This document shows positions 26,234 through 35,350 of a stretch of 64,000 nt of DNA, in pieces. Position 1 is the stretch's first letter, and the number at the start of each line of letters is the position of its first letter. The stretch comes from Enterococcus ratti. GTDB lineage: Bacteria; Bacillota; Bacilli; Lactobacillales; Enterococcaceae. A program made the translations under genes and the position numbers. The stretch spans positions 61,589 to 125,588 of the forward strand of contig NZ_JXLB01000007.1 of NCBI RefSeq assembly GCF_001886195.1. The letters are read 5' to 3'. The notes under the pieces are model-generated. The model was not told where the DNA came from and ran no database searches. It saw only the letters and a program-made list of their open reading frames with translations.

Positions 26234-26531
26234 TCTTGTGTACCATCTAATTAAATAAAATAGACACTTTATTGTGTGTAGGGTCGAGTAAACATTTGTC
26301 TGATTCGATAATTCGATAATCAAGCTTTAGGACAATGCAACCCTTTATCAAAACTCATAACTGCGCTAAACTTTGGTGGGGTAACCAAGTTGTTTACAAG
26401 GACAATGTAACCACATGGCAAGCGACAGGCATAATAAATTTTTGTATTGAATAGTAAATCTTTATTTACTAATGGATAAATTTGTAAATTTTCCATTGGC
26501 AAGTAAAGATTTTTATTTTGGAGGTGCAGAA
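26234..26531. other. Gap without recognisable gene
   Basis: AT-rich. The last 20 bases carry a GGAGG ribosome-binding site for the following broken gene. A 60-codon minus-strand reading here has no supporting features. Confidence 0.5.
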
Positions 26532-26763
26532 TTGAGAGTAAAAAAAAGAGAAAAATAAACAGGTTTTTACTTACAGTGGATCACTTGATGTAGAAGTAAA
26601 AAAATGTGAAAAAGAAATAATTAAAATCAATGAGCTACTCCCTTTTTTAGAATTTTCGTTTAAAGAAGCAAAAAAAGCATATGAAAGAAAATCGAAACGT
26701 CTAGAACAATTAGTTTCTTTTGTGGAGCTTGCGAAAGCAGAATTGTCTAAAAAGTCAGATTAA
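26532..26763 (+). pseudogene. Frameshifted small helical protein
   Basis: A TTG after GGAGGTGCAGA begins MRVKKREK, then a one-base shift in an A-rich tract leads to KQVFTYSGSLDVEVKKCEKE and a Lys/Glu-rich helix ending AELSKKSD. About 75 residues, probably a coiled coil. No family recognised. Confidence 0.5.
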
Positions 26764-26803
26764 CCTATTAAAATAACGTCATATATTTATAGGAGGGGTA
26801 TTT

Positions 26804-27085
26804 TTGAAAAGAGAATTAACAGAAAAAGAGCAATTTCAACATGGAGATATTGTTAGGATCGTTTCTCATACTAGAAATTGTGGGATTGATCAAACGGTAT
26901 TTACGGCTATTGTCGTGGATACGAAAGAGTATGGTTTAATTGCGATACCACAAGATTTTCAAGGGATGATGTATAACGCTGCTGGTAAAGGGTCTGCTTG
27001 GGAATTAGAGATTGAATGGTTATTAGACTATGATGTCGAAATCTATCTTTTAGAACGTTTTAATGAGTTACTTGGTGTGGTATGA
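26804..27085 (+). CDS. Hypothetical acidic protein, 93 aa
   Basis: A TTG start behind AGGAGGGG. The text QHGDIVRIVSHTRNCG and FTAIVVDTKEYGLIAIP suggests a small beta-barrel like KOW or SH3 folds, followed by an acidic helical end (YDVEIYLLERFNELLG). It is a soluble protein and intact by eye. It lies between broken accessory genes. Its function is unknown. Confidence 0.65.
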   Translation: MKRELTEKEQFQHGDIVRIVSHTRNCGIDQTVFTAIVVDTKEYGLIAIPQDFQGMMYNAAGKGSAWELEIEWLLDYDVEIYLLERFNELLGVV

Positions 27086-27190
27086 TTATTCTAGCAATAC
27101 ATTAAATAACTGTCAGTAGAATTTAAATTTATTGTTGAAAAAGTCATTTGTGTTAGTCGCTCTTGTCATTTATTATCAAGGAGATTAAAA

Positions 27191-27454
27191 ATGAAATGGA
27201 ATAAATTGAACAAAAAACAAAGACGGCTGTTTGTGACTGCTATTGCAGTCATAGCTGTAGGTGGTTCAGTTGGCTATAAAGTGTATGCAGATATTCAAAC
27301 ACAAAAACAAGTGGAACAGACACAGTTACTTGTAAATAAACAAGCTACAGCATTAAACAAGCTTCAATTAGAATTACAAAGTTTGTATAGTAATGAAAAA
27401 CCAGATTTCTTGAGTAAAGATGCGACCAAAGAAATGTTGCTTAAAGAAGTGTAG
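27191..27454 (+). CDS. Membrane-anchored small protein, 87 aa
   Basis: A basic start (MKWNKLNKKQRR), one membrane segment at about 13-32 (LFVTAIAVIAVGGSVGYKVY), then a Gln/Leu-rich coiled coil outside the membrane. TCAAGGAGA precedes the ATG. It resembles the anchor region of larger conjugation or surface proteins and may be a truncated one. It is the last accessory gene before eutA, 55 bases upstream. Confidence 0.6.
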   Translation: MKWNKLNKKQRRLFVTAIAVIAVGGSVGYKVYADIQTQKQVEQTQLLVNKQATALNKLQLELQSLYSNEKPDFLSKDATKEMLLKEV

Positions 27455-27508
27455 AAGAAATTCTAGGCTATCTTTAAGCATTTTTTTATTAACAGAAAGG
27501 AAAAAAGA

Positions 27509-28933
27509 ATGGGAAAAGAAAAAATTCTAACAGTAGGAATTGATTTAGGTACATCGACTACGCAGTTAGTCTTATCTAAACTGACGATCGAAAATTTTGC
27601 CTCTGCGTTTTCAGTTCCCAGAATCACTATTACGGATAAAACAGTCATTTATCGCAGTGAAATTATTTTTACTCCTTTGATGAGTCAAACGCAAATTGAT
27701 GATGAAGCAATTAAAGCGTTTGTTTCCAAGCAATATCAATTGGCCGGAATCAATAAAAAAGAAATTCAAATGGGGGCAGTGATCATTACCGGAGAAACGG
27801 CTCGAAAAGCCAATGCAAGCAAAGTATTGCAAGCGTTAAGTGGTTATGCCGGAGATTTTGTCGTCGCTACGGCAGGTCCTGATTTAGAAAGCATCATTGC
27901 TGGAAAAGGAGCGGGAGCAAAAAATTATTCAATGACTCGACATGCCTCGGTAGTAAATCTTGATATTGGAGGTGGTACGAGTAATTTAGCAGTATTTAAA
28001 GAAGGTGAAATAAGCGATACGGCTTGTTTTGATATTGGCGGTCGTTTAATAAAATTTGCTCAAAATGGAACGATTTGTTACATTGCGCCAAAAATTAAGC
28101 AGATGATCCAGCAGCTTTCTTTACCGGTGAAGCTTGGTGAAAAAGCAACAGCAGCTTCCATACAGCCTGTAATTGATGAATTGGTTAAAGTACTTGAAAA
28201 CAGCGTTGGAATTGGTGAAAAAAGTCCATTCTATGAGTTGTTGATCACAAATCATGGACTGCGTTTAAAAGAAGAAATTCCTCTTGTGACTTTTTCTGGT
28301 GGAGTGGCTGACTGTTTTGTTGATGAAGCATTGGCAGATTTTAAATACGGAGATATTGGGTTATTATTGGGCGCTGCGCTGCGAAAATCACGTATATTTT
28401 CAGAAAAAGAAGTCTTACAAAGCAATGAGACAATCCGCGCGACAGTCGTTGGAGCCGGCTCGCATACTGCAGAAATCAGTGGGAGTACGATTGCTTATGA
28501 TGAAAAAATTTTGCCTATTAAGAACTTACCAATTTTAAAAATTTCACAAGTAGACGAAGAACTAGAAGCAAAATTGATGGGACAGCGGATTAAAGAAAAG
28601 CTTGCGTGGCATCATTTGGAGGAAACACCGCAAATTGCGTTGGCGCTGCAAGGCATGCTTAGTCCTACTTTTGCAGATATTCAACGCTACGGCGAAGGAA
28701 TCGTTAGCGGCTTAACAGCATTAATTCGCGAAAATGTTCCACTAATTGTCATGGTAGAAGAGGATATGGCAAAAGCTTTGGGACATGCGCTGCATAGTTA
28801 TTTGCCGCACGCTTATCCTTTTATCTGTATCGATTCAGTTAAAGTAGAAAATGGCGATTACATTGACATTGGTCAACCTGTAGCTCAAGGCGCAGTGTTA
28901 CCAGTCGTTGTGAAAACATTAGTATTTAATTAA
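27509..28933 (+). CDS. eutA: Ethanolamine ammonia-lyase reactivating factor EutA
   Basis: Actin-like ATPase that exchanges damaged cobalamin for fresh coenzyme on EutBC. The phosphate-binding motif [10 protein letters not shown] is at residues 10-19 and [11 protein letters not shown] is near 150. The length of 474 residues is full. In enterococci it follows the eutVW regulatory genes; here a small accessory gene lies upstream instead and no eut regulator is seen. The gene is intact although its substrate enzyme is broken. Confidence 0.95.
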   Translation: MGKEKILTVGIDLGTSTTQLVLSKLTIENFASAFSVPRITITDKTVIYRSEIIFTPLMSQTQIDDEAIKAFVSKQYQLAGINKKEIQMGAVIITGETARKANASKVLQALSGYAGDFVVATAGPDLESIIAGKGAGAKNYSMTRHASVVNLDIGGGTSNLAVFKEGEISDTACFDIGGRLIKFAQNGTICYIAPKIKQMIQQLSLPVKLGEKATAASIQPVIDELVKVLENSVGIGEKSPFYELLITNHGLRLKEEIPLVTFSGGVADCFVDEALADFKYGDIGLLLGAALRKSRIFSEKEVLQSNETIRATVVGAGSHTAEISGSTIAYDEKILPIKNLPILKISQVDEELEAKLMGQRIKEKLAWHHLEETPQIALALQGMLSPTFADIQRYGEGIVSGLTALIRENVPLIVMVEEDMAKALGHALHSYLPHAYPFICIDSVKVENGDYIDIGQPVAQGAVLPVVVKTLVFN

Positions 28934-28948
28934 GGGAGTGACAAGGAA

Positions 28949-30082
28949 ATGATTTTAAAAACGAGATTATTTGGCAAAGTCTATCAATTTTCTTCCGTCA
29001 AAGACGTATTAGCCAAAGCAAATGAGGAAAAATCAGGAGATCGTTTAGCCGGTGTCGGAGCCAGCTCTTCTGAAGAGCGAATAGCCGCAAAAGTCGTGTT
29101 GTCTCATCTGACATTAAACGATTTATTTAATTATCCAGTCGTAGATTACGAAGAAGATGAGGTGACACGAATCATCATCGATCAAGTCAATCACCCGATT
29201 TTTGAATCGATCAAGCATTCTATTTTAAGTGAAATGGTCGAGGAAACGCAACCATCAAAAAAAGGCAAAGAAGCAAATCATACAAATGAAACAAAGGCAC
29301 CAATAGCAGAAGAAGGAATGATTGAAGACATTACCGAAGTTGATTTACGCAAACAACTCTTAGTTTCCAATGCAACATCACCAAATGACTATTTACGGAT
29401 GAAATCCTTTACGCCAGCTCGAATTGGTGTAGGTCGAACCGGAACACGCTATCTGACTTCTTCTATTTTGCGTTTTCGTGCCGATCATGCAGCTGCTCAA
29501 GATGCTGTATTTTCTGACGTGGATCCAAAATTAGTAGAAGAAATGGGCTTTATTTCAACGCAAACGATTTGTCAATCCAAAGATGAATACTTGACTCGTC
29601 CAGATTTTGGTCGCCAGTTTGATGAAGAAAACATCGCACGCATCAAGCAGGAAGCGACTCATAAAGCTAAGATTCAAATGGTTGTAGGAGATGGTTTAAG
29701 CTCGGCCGCCATTACTGCCAACATTAAAGACATTTTACCGGCCATTAAACAAGGATTAAAAATGTATGGATTGGATTTTGATCAAGTCGTATTTGTTAAA
29801 TATTGTCGTGTGCCGGCAATGGATAAAATTGGCGAGGTGACCGATGCGGATGTCGTATGCCTTTTAGTGGGTGAACGTCCCGGCTTAGCGACAGCAGAAT
29901 CAATGAGTGCGTATATCGCTTATCGTCCAACAGTTGGAATGCCGGAAGCTCGCCGTACCGTTGTTTCAAATATTCATAAAGGCGGGACATCTGCCGTTGA
30001 AGCAGGCGCATACATTGCTGAACTACTCAAAAAAATACTAGACAGGAAAAAATCCGGCATTGAACTAAAAGAAACAGAATAG
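28949..30082 (+). CDS. EutB N-terminus fused in frame to EutC (deletion product)
   Basis: Residues 1 to about 90 ([14 protein letters not shown] ... [16 protein letters not shown]) are the start of EutB, the large subunit of ethanolamine ammonia-lyase. From about residue 90 ([10 protein letters not shown]) to 377 the protein is EutC, the small subunit, ending with [10 protein letters not shown]. About 360 EutB residues, including the barrel that binds ethanolamine and cobalamin, are missing. The frame is kept, so a chimera may be made, but ammonia-lyase activity is not expected. Both flanks keep eut order. Confidence 0.92.
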   Translation: MILKTRLFGKVYQFSSVKDVLAKANEEKSGDRLAGVGASSSEERIAAKVVLSHLTLNDLFNYPVVDYEEDEVTRIIIDQVNHPIFESIKHSILSEMVEETQPSKKGKEANHTNETKAPIAEEGMIEDITEVDLRKQLLVSNATSPNDYLRMKSFTPARIGVGRTGTRYLTSSILRFRADHAAAQDAVFSDVDPKLVEEMGFISTQTICQSKDEYLTRPDFGRQFDEENIARIKQEATHKAKIQMVVGDGLSSAAITANIKDILPAIKQGLKMYGLDFDQVVFVKYCRVPAMDKIGEVTDADVVCLLVGERPGLATAESMSAYIAYRPTVGMPEARRTVVSNIHKGGTSAVEAGAYIAELLKKILDRKKSGIELKETE

Positions 30083-30095
30083 GAGAAAAAAGCCA

Positions 30096-30749
30096 ATGAA
30101 AAATGATCGTTTAGGTGCAACTGTTTTAAGTATGCAAGTGATTCCGAACGTGGACGCCGCTTTAGCCCAACAACTTGGTTTGACTCCTAACATGCGCTCG
30201 CTAGGAATTGTTACTGCTGATTGTGATGACGTGACTTATGTTGCGTTAGATGAAGCAACAAAAGCCGCAGAAGTAGAAGTTGTATACGCCAAAAGTATGT
30301 ATGCAGGAGCAGCGAATGCTTCAACAAAACTTGCCGGTGAAGTGATTGGAATCGTGGCAGGACCAAGTCCGGCAGAGATCAATAGTGCGATAACGGTGAT
30401 TAAACAAGTTATTGAAGAAGAAGCAAGTTTTATCAGTGCAAATGAAGAGGACAGTATCGTTTATTTTGCGCATGTTGTTTCTCGTTCAGGCAGGTATTTA
30501 TCAAAAGAGTCAAACATTCGTGAAGGAGAAGCGATTGCCTATTTGATTGCACCGCCTTTAGAAGCAATGGTGGCACTTGATGCGGCATTAAAAGCTGCAG
30601 ACGTTCAAATCTGTAATTTTTTTGGACCGCCGTCAGAAACCAATTTTGGCGGAGCACTTTTAACCGGCAGCCAGTCTGCATGTAAAGCCGCTTGTGCCGC
30701 ATTTGAGCAAGTGGTTCAGCGAATTGCAGATAATCCATTGAGTTATTAA
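30096..30749 (+). CDS. eutL: Microcompartment shell protein EutL
   Basis: Tandem BMC-domain trimer-forming shell protein with a gated central pore. It is 217 residues with two BMC folds (about 1-105 and 106-217). The text VTYVALDEATKAAEV and FFGPPSETNFGGALLTGSQ is characteristic. It lies 14 bases after the EutC-coding end and is probably cotranscribed. It looks intact. Confidence 0.95.
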   Translation: MKNDRLGATVLSMQVIPNVDAALAQQLGLTPNMRSLGIVTADCDDVTYVALDEATKAAEVEVVYAKSMYAGAANASTKLAGEVIGIVAGPSPAEINSAITVIKQVIEEEASFISANEEDSIVYFAHVVSRSGRYLSKESNIREGEAIAYLIAPPLEAMVALDAALKAADVQICNFFGPPSETNFGGALLTGSQSACKAACAAFEQVVQRIADNPLSY

Positions 30750-30762
30750 GGATGTGTAAGGA

Positions 30763-31299
30763 ATGAAAGCAATCGGAATGATTGAAGTTCGTGGTTTCTT
30801 AGGTGCGATTGGTGCTAGTGATGCAGCATTAAAAGCCGCAGATGTCCAATTATTGAATGCAGAAAGTATTCGTGGCGGACTTACGACTGTCCAATTAGGC
30901 GGAGATGTGGCAGCCGTTTATGCAGCCGTTGACGCTGGAGTAGCTGTTGCTAAAAAGCTGGACTGTTTAATTTCCCACCATGTGATTCCGCGTGTCGCTC
31001 AACAGACAGAACAGATTTTAACCAAAGCAATTTCAAAAAAAATAAAAAAAGAACCGAAAAAGCACGTGGATGAAAACCAGCAAGAAGCAGAAAAAGCAAT
31101 TGCTAAAACTGACTTGCCGGATCAACCAACAGATAAAAATGAACGGATCACTGAGTTGCAGGCAAAACGTGTTTCTGAATTACGAAAAGAAGCCTATCAG
31201 TTGGACGTGAAACAATTGAAACCTTCAGAAATTAAATCTGCAAGTAAACAAGCATTAATTAACGCAATTCTAGCAGAAATAAAGGGAAGTGACAGATAA
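30763..31299 (+). CDS. BMC shell protein with C-terminal extension (EutK-like)
   Basis: Residues 1-90 form one BMC domain (MIEVRGFLGAIGASDAALKA). A Lys/Glu-rich linker (about 90-130) follows, then a SAP-like helical tail (AKRVSELRKEAYQLD ... KQALINAILAEI). Such tails may bind nucleic acid or other shell parts. In enterococcal operons a gene of this form lies between eutL and eutE. Its stop overlaps the eutE start by one base. Confidence 0.88.
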   Translation: MKAIGMIEVRGFLGAIGASDAALKAADVQLLNAESIRGGLTTVQLGGDVAAVYAAVDAGVAVAKKLDCLISHHVIPRVAQQTEQILTKAISKKIKKEPKKHVDENQQEAEKAIAKTDLPDQPTDKNERITELQAKRVSELRKEAYQLDVKQLKPSEIKSASKQALINAILAEIKGSDR

Positions 31300-32774
31300 T
31301 GGATAAAGACTTATGCTCCATCCAAGAAACAAGAGACTTAATTGCTTGTGCAAAGAAAGCACAATCCCGCTTAGCCGCATGCTCTCAAATGCAGATTGAT
31401 CAAATCGTAAAAGCTATTTCTGAAGCAACCTTTTCGCAACGTGAACGTTTCGCTAAAATGGCTGCCGAAGAAACCGGCTTTGGAATTTACGAAGATAAAA
31501 TTATAAAAAATGCGTTTGCTTCAAAAATAGTTTATGAAGAATTAAAAGAAAAGAAAACAGTCGGAATTATCCATGATGATCCGCAAAAAAAGGTAACAGA
31601 AGTTGCTGTGCCGGTGGGAGTAATTGCTGGATTAATTCCCTCAACGAATCCGACGTCAACCGTCATTTATAAAGCGTTGATCGCATTAAAAGCTGCAAAC
31701 AGTATTGTCTTTTCTCCACATCCAAACGCTGTGCAATCTATTTGTGCAACGGTTGAAGTCATTCGTGCAGCGATTGAATCGGCTGGAGGACCAAAAGACA
31801 GTGTTTGTGTTATTACAACACCTACAATGGCCGCAACAAATGAGTTGATGACTCATCAAGATACAAAATTAATTTTAGCAACTGGTGGTCATGCGATGGT
31901 TAAAGCAGCGTATTCTTCTGGAACACCTGCGATCGGTGTAGGTCCCGGAAATGGTCCAGCCTATATAGAACGAAGCGCACCAATTTCTGTGGCCGTTCGC
32001 CGCATTATGGATTCAAAAACATTTGATAACGGTACCGTCTGTGCTTCTGAACAATCCATTATTGTTGAAAAAGCAATGAGTGAAGCCGTTCAAACAGAGT
32101 TGACCAAACAAGGCGCTTATTTTTTAAATGCAGAAGAAGCTGAAAAATTATCTCGGTTTATCTTGCGACCAAATGGAACAATGAATCCACAAATTGTTGG
32201 GCGTTCCGTGCAGCATATTGCCTCACTGGCGGGCTTAAACATTCCGTTTGATCGTCGTTTAATTGTCGCTAAGGAAAGTCATGTTGGTCTTAAGTACCCA
32301 TTTTCAAGAGAAAAGCTTGCGCCAATTATCGCTTATTATACGGTAGAAAATTGGCAAGAAGCCTGTGACTTATCTATTGAGATTTTAAAAGGCGAAGGTG
32401 CAGGACATACCATGTGTATTCACACGGAAAATAAAGAGATTGTTCGTGAATTTGGCTTAAGAAAACCTGTTTCTCGTTTACTAGTCAATACTTCCGGCAC
32501 GTTAGGAGGAATCGGGGCTTCCACGAACTTAGTTCCAGCACTTACTTTAGGCTGCGGGGCAGTGGGCGGAAGTTCGACTTCTGATAACATCGGTGTAGAA
32601 AATCTCTTTAACGTTCGCCGGGTAGCGTATGGTGTCACAGAACTTGCTGATATCCGTCAGAAATTTGGAAAAGAATCTCATGAATCCACCGAATCTGTCG
32701 TTGGGGGAAAAGCAACGGATAAAGAAGCTTTAATTGATTCTCTCGTTGCTCAAGTATTAGCACGGTTACAATAA
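31299..32774 (+). CDS. eutE: Acetaldehyde dehydrogenase (acylating) EutE
   Basis: Converts acetaldehyde and CoA to acetyl-CoA inside the microcompartment. It is 491 residues of the aldehyde dehydrogenase fold, with the catalytic Cys in DNGTVCASEQ near residue 250 and the glycine-rich segment GVGPGNGPAYI near 212. The C-terminal helix KEALIDSLVAQVLARL has the form of an encapsulation peptide that targets cargo to the shell. It appears intact. Confidence 0.96.
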   Translation: MDKDLCSIQETRDLIACAKKAQSRLAACSQMQIDQIVKAISEATFSQRERFAKMAAEETGFGIYEDKIIKNAFASKIVYEELKEKKTVGIIHDDPQKKVTEVAVPVGVIAGLIPSTNPTSTVIYKALIALKAANSIVFSPHPNAVQSICATVEVIRAAIESAGGPKDSVCVITTPTMAATNELMTHQDTKLILATGGHAMVKAAYSSGTPAIGVGPGNGPAYIERSAPISVAVRRIMDSKTFDNGTVCASEQSIIVEKAMSEAVQTELTKQGAYFLNAEEAEKLSRFILRPNGTMNPQIVGRSVQHIASLAGLNIPFDRRLIVAKESHVGLKYPFSREKLAPIIAYYTVENWQEACDLSIEILKGEGAGHTMCIHTENKEIVREFGLRKPVSRLLVNTSGTLGGIGASTNLVPALTLGCGAVGGSSTSDNIGVENLFNVRRVAYGVTELADIRQKFGKESHESTESVVGGKATDKEALIDSLVAQVLARLQ

Positions 32775-32814
32775 TATGTAATAGATATCAATGAAAAAAT
32801 AGGAGGAATTTATA

Positions 32815-33102
32815 ATGTCAAGTACAAATGCTTTAGGAATGATTGAAACTCTCGGTTTAGTAGGAGTTGTTGAAGCAGCAGATGCAATGGTGAAGGCAGC
32901 AAATGTGACGTTGATTGGAAAAGAACAGGTTGGCGGAGGCTTAGTGACAGTAATGGTGCGTGGGGATGTCGGTGCTGTGAAAGCCGCAACTGATGCCGGG
33001 GCTGCCGCAGCAGAACGGGTTGGAGAATTATTGTCTGTACATGTGATTCCACGACCACACACTGAAGTAGATGCGATTTTGCCGTCGGTACCTGAAAAAT
33101 AA
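32815..33102 (+). CDS. eutM: Major microcompartment shell protein EutM
   Basis: A single BMC domain of 95 residues forming hexamers that tile the shell facets. The start [12 protein letters not shown] and the [15 protein letters not shown] segment are typical. AGGAGG precedes the ATG. A stable hairpin directly downstream may protect this message, since the shell needs many copies. Confidence 0.96.
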   Translation: MSSTNALGMIETLGLVGVVEAADAMVKAANVTLIGKEQVGGGLVTVMVRGDVGAVKAATDAGAAAAERVGELLSVHVIPRPHTEVDAILPSVPEK

Positions 33103-33119
33103 TTGCTTGATGGTCGAGT

Positions 33120-33149
33120 ATCCCAAAAATAGGCTCTTATTTTTGGGAT
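33120..33149 (+). terminator. Intercistronic hairpin after eutM
   Basis: ATCCCAAAAATA and TATTTTTGGGAT form a perfect 12-bp stem with a six-base loop. There is no T-run, so it may stabilise the upstream message or end part of the transcripts. Confidence 0.6.
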
Positions 33150-33245
33150 CATTCGACTCGTTTAAAAAAAAATTCAGTAAAAAATAATTGGATTTTTAAG
33201 AAAAAGTAACTTTTCTAAAACAACGGAATGAAGGTGAAGGTAGAG

Positions 33246-33806
33246 ATGAGTGTGATTACGGAAGAAATGCTGCGAAAAATGCTGTTGAAAAAAGAACTGC
33301 TTCCGGGAACCAGTTTTGCAGTTTCAAAAAATAGTTTATTAACACCTGCTGCTTCCGGGTATTTGAGAGAACATCAAATACAAGTAACAGTCACTGATTC
33401 GTCATTTTTACCGGCACGGAAAACACAGCAGCCGGTTCAATCAAAGAAACCGAATGCTTCAAATAATCACGGCAAACTTCGTTTAGAATTAAAAAAATTA
33501 CAAAATTTATTGTCTTTTTACTTGATAGAAGAAACCAGTATGTGTGCAGAAGGCTGGCTGTATTTTGAATATCAACAATTATGGCTAAAAAAATTCAGTC
33601 AATTTGATGAACCGGTTTCTTTAAAAAATGTACCTGCACCATCCAAAAACGTTTGTAGTTCTTTCCCCCATTCAAGAACATGGCAGTATTCGATTAACGA
33701 GATTCATTATCAGATCGAAAAAATCTGTCAGATGTTGGAAGAACTTGCACCAGAACGTTTATCAATTTTTAATTTATGGGCAGAAAAATTGCAATCGATC
33801 ATTTAA
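33246..33806 (+). CDS. EutT-like protein, short or divergent
   Basis: EutT makes adenosylcobalamin for the lyase. The first 55 residues match the EutT start (SVITEEMLRKMLLKKELLPG, then SLLTPAASGYLREHQI). The remaining 130 residues do not show the adenosyltransferase text (KDHPRIxFRGKLD) that I expect, and 186 residues is shorter than about 265 for the family. The ATG at 33246 follows GAAGGTAGAG. It may be a broken EutT or a separate BMC accessory protein that shares the N-terminal motif. Confidence 0.55.
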   Translation: MSVITEEMLRKMLLKKELLPGTSFAVSKNSLLTPAASGYLREHQIQVTVTDSSFLPARKTQQPVQSKKPNASNNHGKLRLELKKLQNLLSFYLIEETSMCAEGWLYFEYQQLWLKKFSQFDEPVSLKNVPAPSKNVCSSFPHSRTWQYSINEIHYQIEKICQMLEELAPERLSIFNLWAEKLQSII

Positions 33807-33819
33807 CTGCTGCAAGAAG

Positions 33820-34452
33820 ATGGAAAATGTGAATCATGTAGAAGAAATTGTCAATGAAGTCGTGCAGCAAATTCGCAATCAGCAGCGTTCATTTGAAGTG
33901 GAAGCATCCGGAAGACACGTTCATTTAAGTCGCAAAGAAATTGATGCACTCTTTGGTCAAGGCTATCAATTGACCAAAGTGAAGGAACTGTCTCAACCCG
34001 GACAATTCGTCTGTAAAGAACGTATTACAGTTGCTGGACCTAACGGGTTGTTTCAAAATGTCGTTATTTTAGGTCCCGAACGTACGGAATCACAAGTGGA
34101 AGTTTCAATGACAGATGCACGTGTTTTAGGCATTCGTGTGCCTGTCAGAAAAAGCGGTCATATCGAAGGAACGCCGGGTGTTGTATTGATGAATAAAGAA
34201 GCCGTCGTTCAATTAACTAAGGGACTGATTGTTGCAAAACGACACATCCATATGACACCTGAAGACGCAGCTAAAAATCAAGTAGTCAATGGTCAAATTG
34301 TGCAAGTGAACATTCAAGGAACTCGACCTTTGATTTTTGCCGATGTCGTTGTTCGCGTCAATCCGAATTTTGCAACGTATATGCACATCGATTACGATGA
34401 AGCAAATGCTTGCGGATTGAGCAAAGGAGATCGCGGATACATCTGCAAGTAA
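33820..34452 (+). CDS. pduL: Phosphate propanoyl/acetyltransferase PduL (EutD type)
   Basis: Zinc-dependent phosphotransacylase that turns acetyl-CoA into acetyl phosphate in the microcompartment. It is 210 residues with two PduL domains; the metal-binding text RHVHLS (near 30) and KRHIHMTPEDA (near 140) is present. The first 20 residues (NVNHVEEIVNEVVQQIR) form an encapsulation helix. The ATG at 33820 is chosen over upstream starts because homology begins there. Confidence 0.93.
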   Translation: MENVNHVEEIVNEVVQQIRNQQRSFEVEASGRHVHLSRKEIDALFGQGYQLTKVKELSQPGQFVCKERITVAGPNGLFQNVVILGPERTESQVEVSMTDARVLGIRVPVRKSGHIEGTPGVVLMNKEAVVQLTKGLIVAKRHIHMTPEDAAKNQVVNGQIVQVNIQGTRPLIFADVVVRVNPNFATYMHIDYDEANACGLSKGDRGYICK

Positions 34453-34463
34453 GGAGGAATAAT

Positions 34464-35066
34464 TTGAAGATCACGGACATAGAAAAATTGATCCAAAAAG
34501 TAATGGAAGCACTCATTCATCAATTACCCGCAGCTTCATATAAATTCGCTTTAATCGAGAAAACAACAGTTCCTCCTACATTATTTTCTGAATTTGCCGT
34601 GATTGATTGGCTAGAAACGAGTGATCCAACTGAAAGAGACGGCTTGGTCGTTCATCAATTGAACTTTTCTCAAATGGCAGCGATCCATCAGCTACTTTCG
34701 ATTGATAAAAAAACGGCAGCCATTCAATCTTTTTTATTTGCCGGAAAACCAGTTCTCGTTTTGCAAATGGAACCATTCGAAAATCAAAGAAAAATGAAAT
34801 ATCATCTAGCAAAAAAAATAACGCAACAAAAAGAACAATGTCGCCTTTACGGTCTCTATTTTGCGCAAGAAAAGGAGGGATATACTTCGTTTTTAACAGA
34901 CTGCCGAAAAAAAACATTGCCGCAAAATATTTCTAAGCGAACCTACATCACGGAAGAACAATTGAAAAAAAGAATCCAGCAAAAAAGTAAAGTATTAATA
35001 ACATCCAAAGAACGGTTGACACCATTAGCGAAAGACTATGCGCACAAACATCAATTATTCAAGTGA
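34464..35066 (+). CDS. Ethanolamine operon accessory protein of unknown function
   Basis: 200 residues from a TTG that follows AAGGAGG. The middle resembles a flavoprotein or Rossmann-like fold with ANK-like text missing, and I cannot assign chemistry. The C-terminus YITEEQLKKRIQQKSKVLI and RLTPLAKDYAHKH repeats the motif found at the start of EutT and EutQ proteins. Genes of this kind sit between pduL and eutN in other Gram-positive eut operons. Confidence 0.65.
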   Translation: MKITDIEKLIQKVMEALIHQLPAASYKFALIEKTTVPPTLFSEFAVIDWLETSDPTERDGLVVHQLNFSQMAAIHQLLSIDKKTAAIQSFLFAGKPVLVLQMEPFENQRKMKYHLAKKITQQKEQCRLYGLYFAQEKEGYTSFLTDCRKKTLPQNISKRTYITEEQLKKRIQQKSKVLITSKERLTPLAKDYAHKHQLFK

Positions 35067-35077
35067 GGAGGTATTTC

Positions 35078-35338
35078 ATGTTATTAGGAAAAGTTACTGG
35101 CAGTCTGTGGTCTACTAGAAAAGATGAAAAACTGAACGGTTGGAAATTAATGATGATCGACATAGTAGATGAAAATGACATACGCCAAGGTTTTTTAGTT
35201 GCTGCTGACAACGCAGGAGCAGGAATCGGAGACAAAGTATTAGTCAGTCAAGGACAGGCAGCTAGAATTTCAGCGACTGATTCAAAAATCCCCATTGATG
35301 CGATGATTGTTGGTGTAATCGATACAATTGAAGGATAA
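35078..35338 (+). CDS. eutN: Microcompartment vertex protein EutN
   Basis: A BMV-family pentamer (86 residues) that closes the shell corners. LGKVTGSLWSTRKDEKLNG and VAADNAGAGIGDKVLVSQG are the family signatures. The ATG at 35078 follows GAGGAGG; an upstream GTG in frame lacks support. Confidence 0.95.
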   Translation: MLLGKVTGSLWSTRKDEKLNGWKLMMIDIVDENDIRQGFLVAADNAGAGIGDKVLVSQGQAARISATDSKIPIDAMIVGVIDTIEG

Positions 35339-35350
35339 AGGAGATTGTCT

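Noticed and set aside
26320..26502. A 60-codon minus-strand reading in the accessory region
   Set aside because: No ribosome-binding site or family-like composition, in a stretch full of broken genes.
27455..27508. Possible EutV-type antiterminator hairpins before eutA
   Set aside because: Only 54 bases remain and no dual-hairpin arrangement can be seen.
33628..33819. An N-terminal extension of PduL by 64 residues
   Set aside because: It overlaps the EutT-like gene in another frame. PduL similarity and the encapsulation helix begin at 33820.
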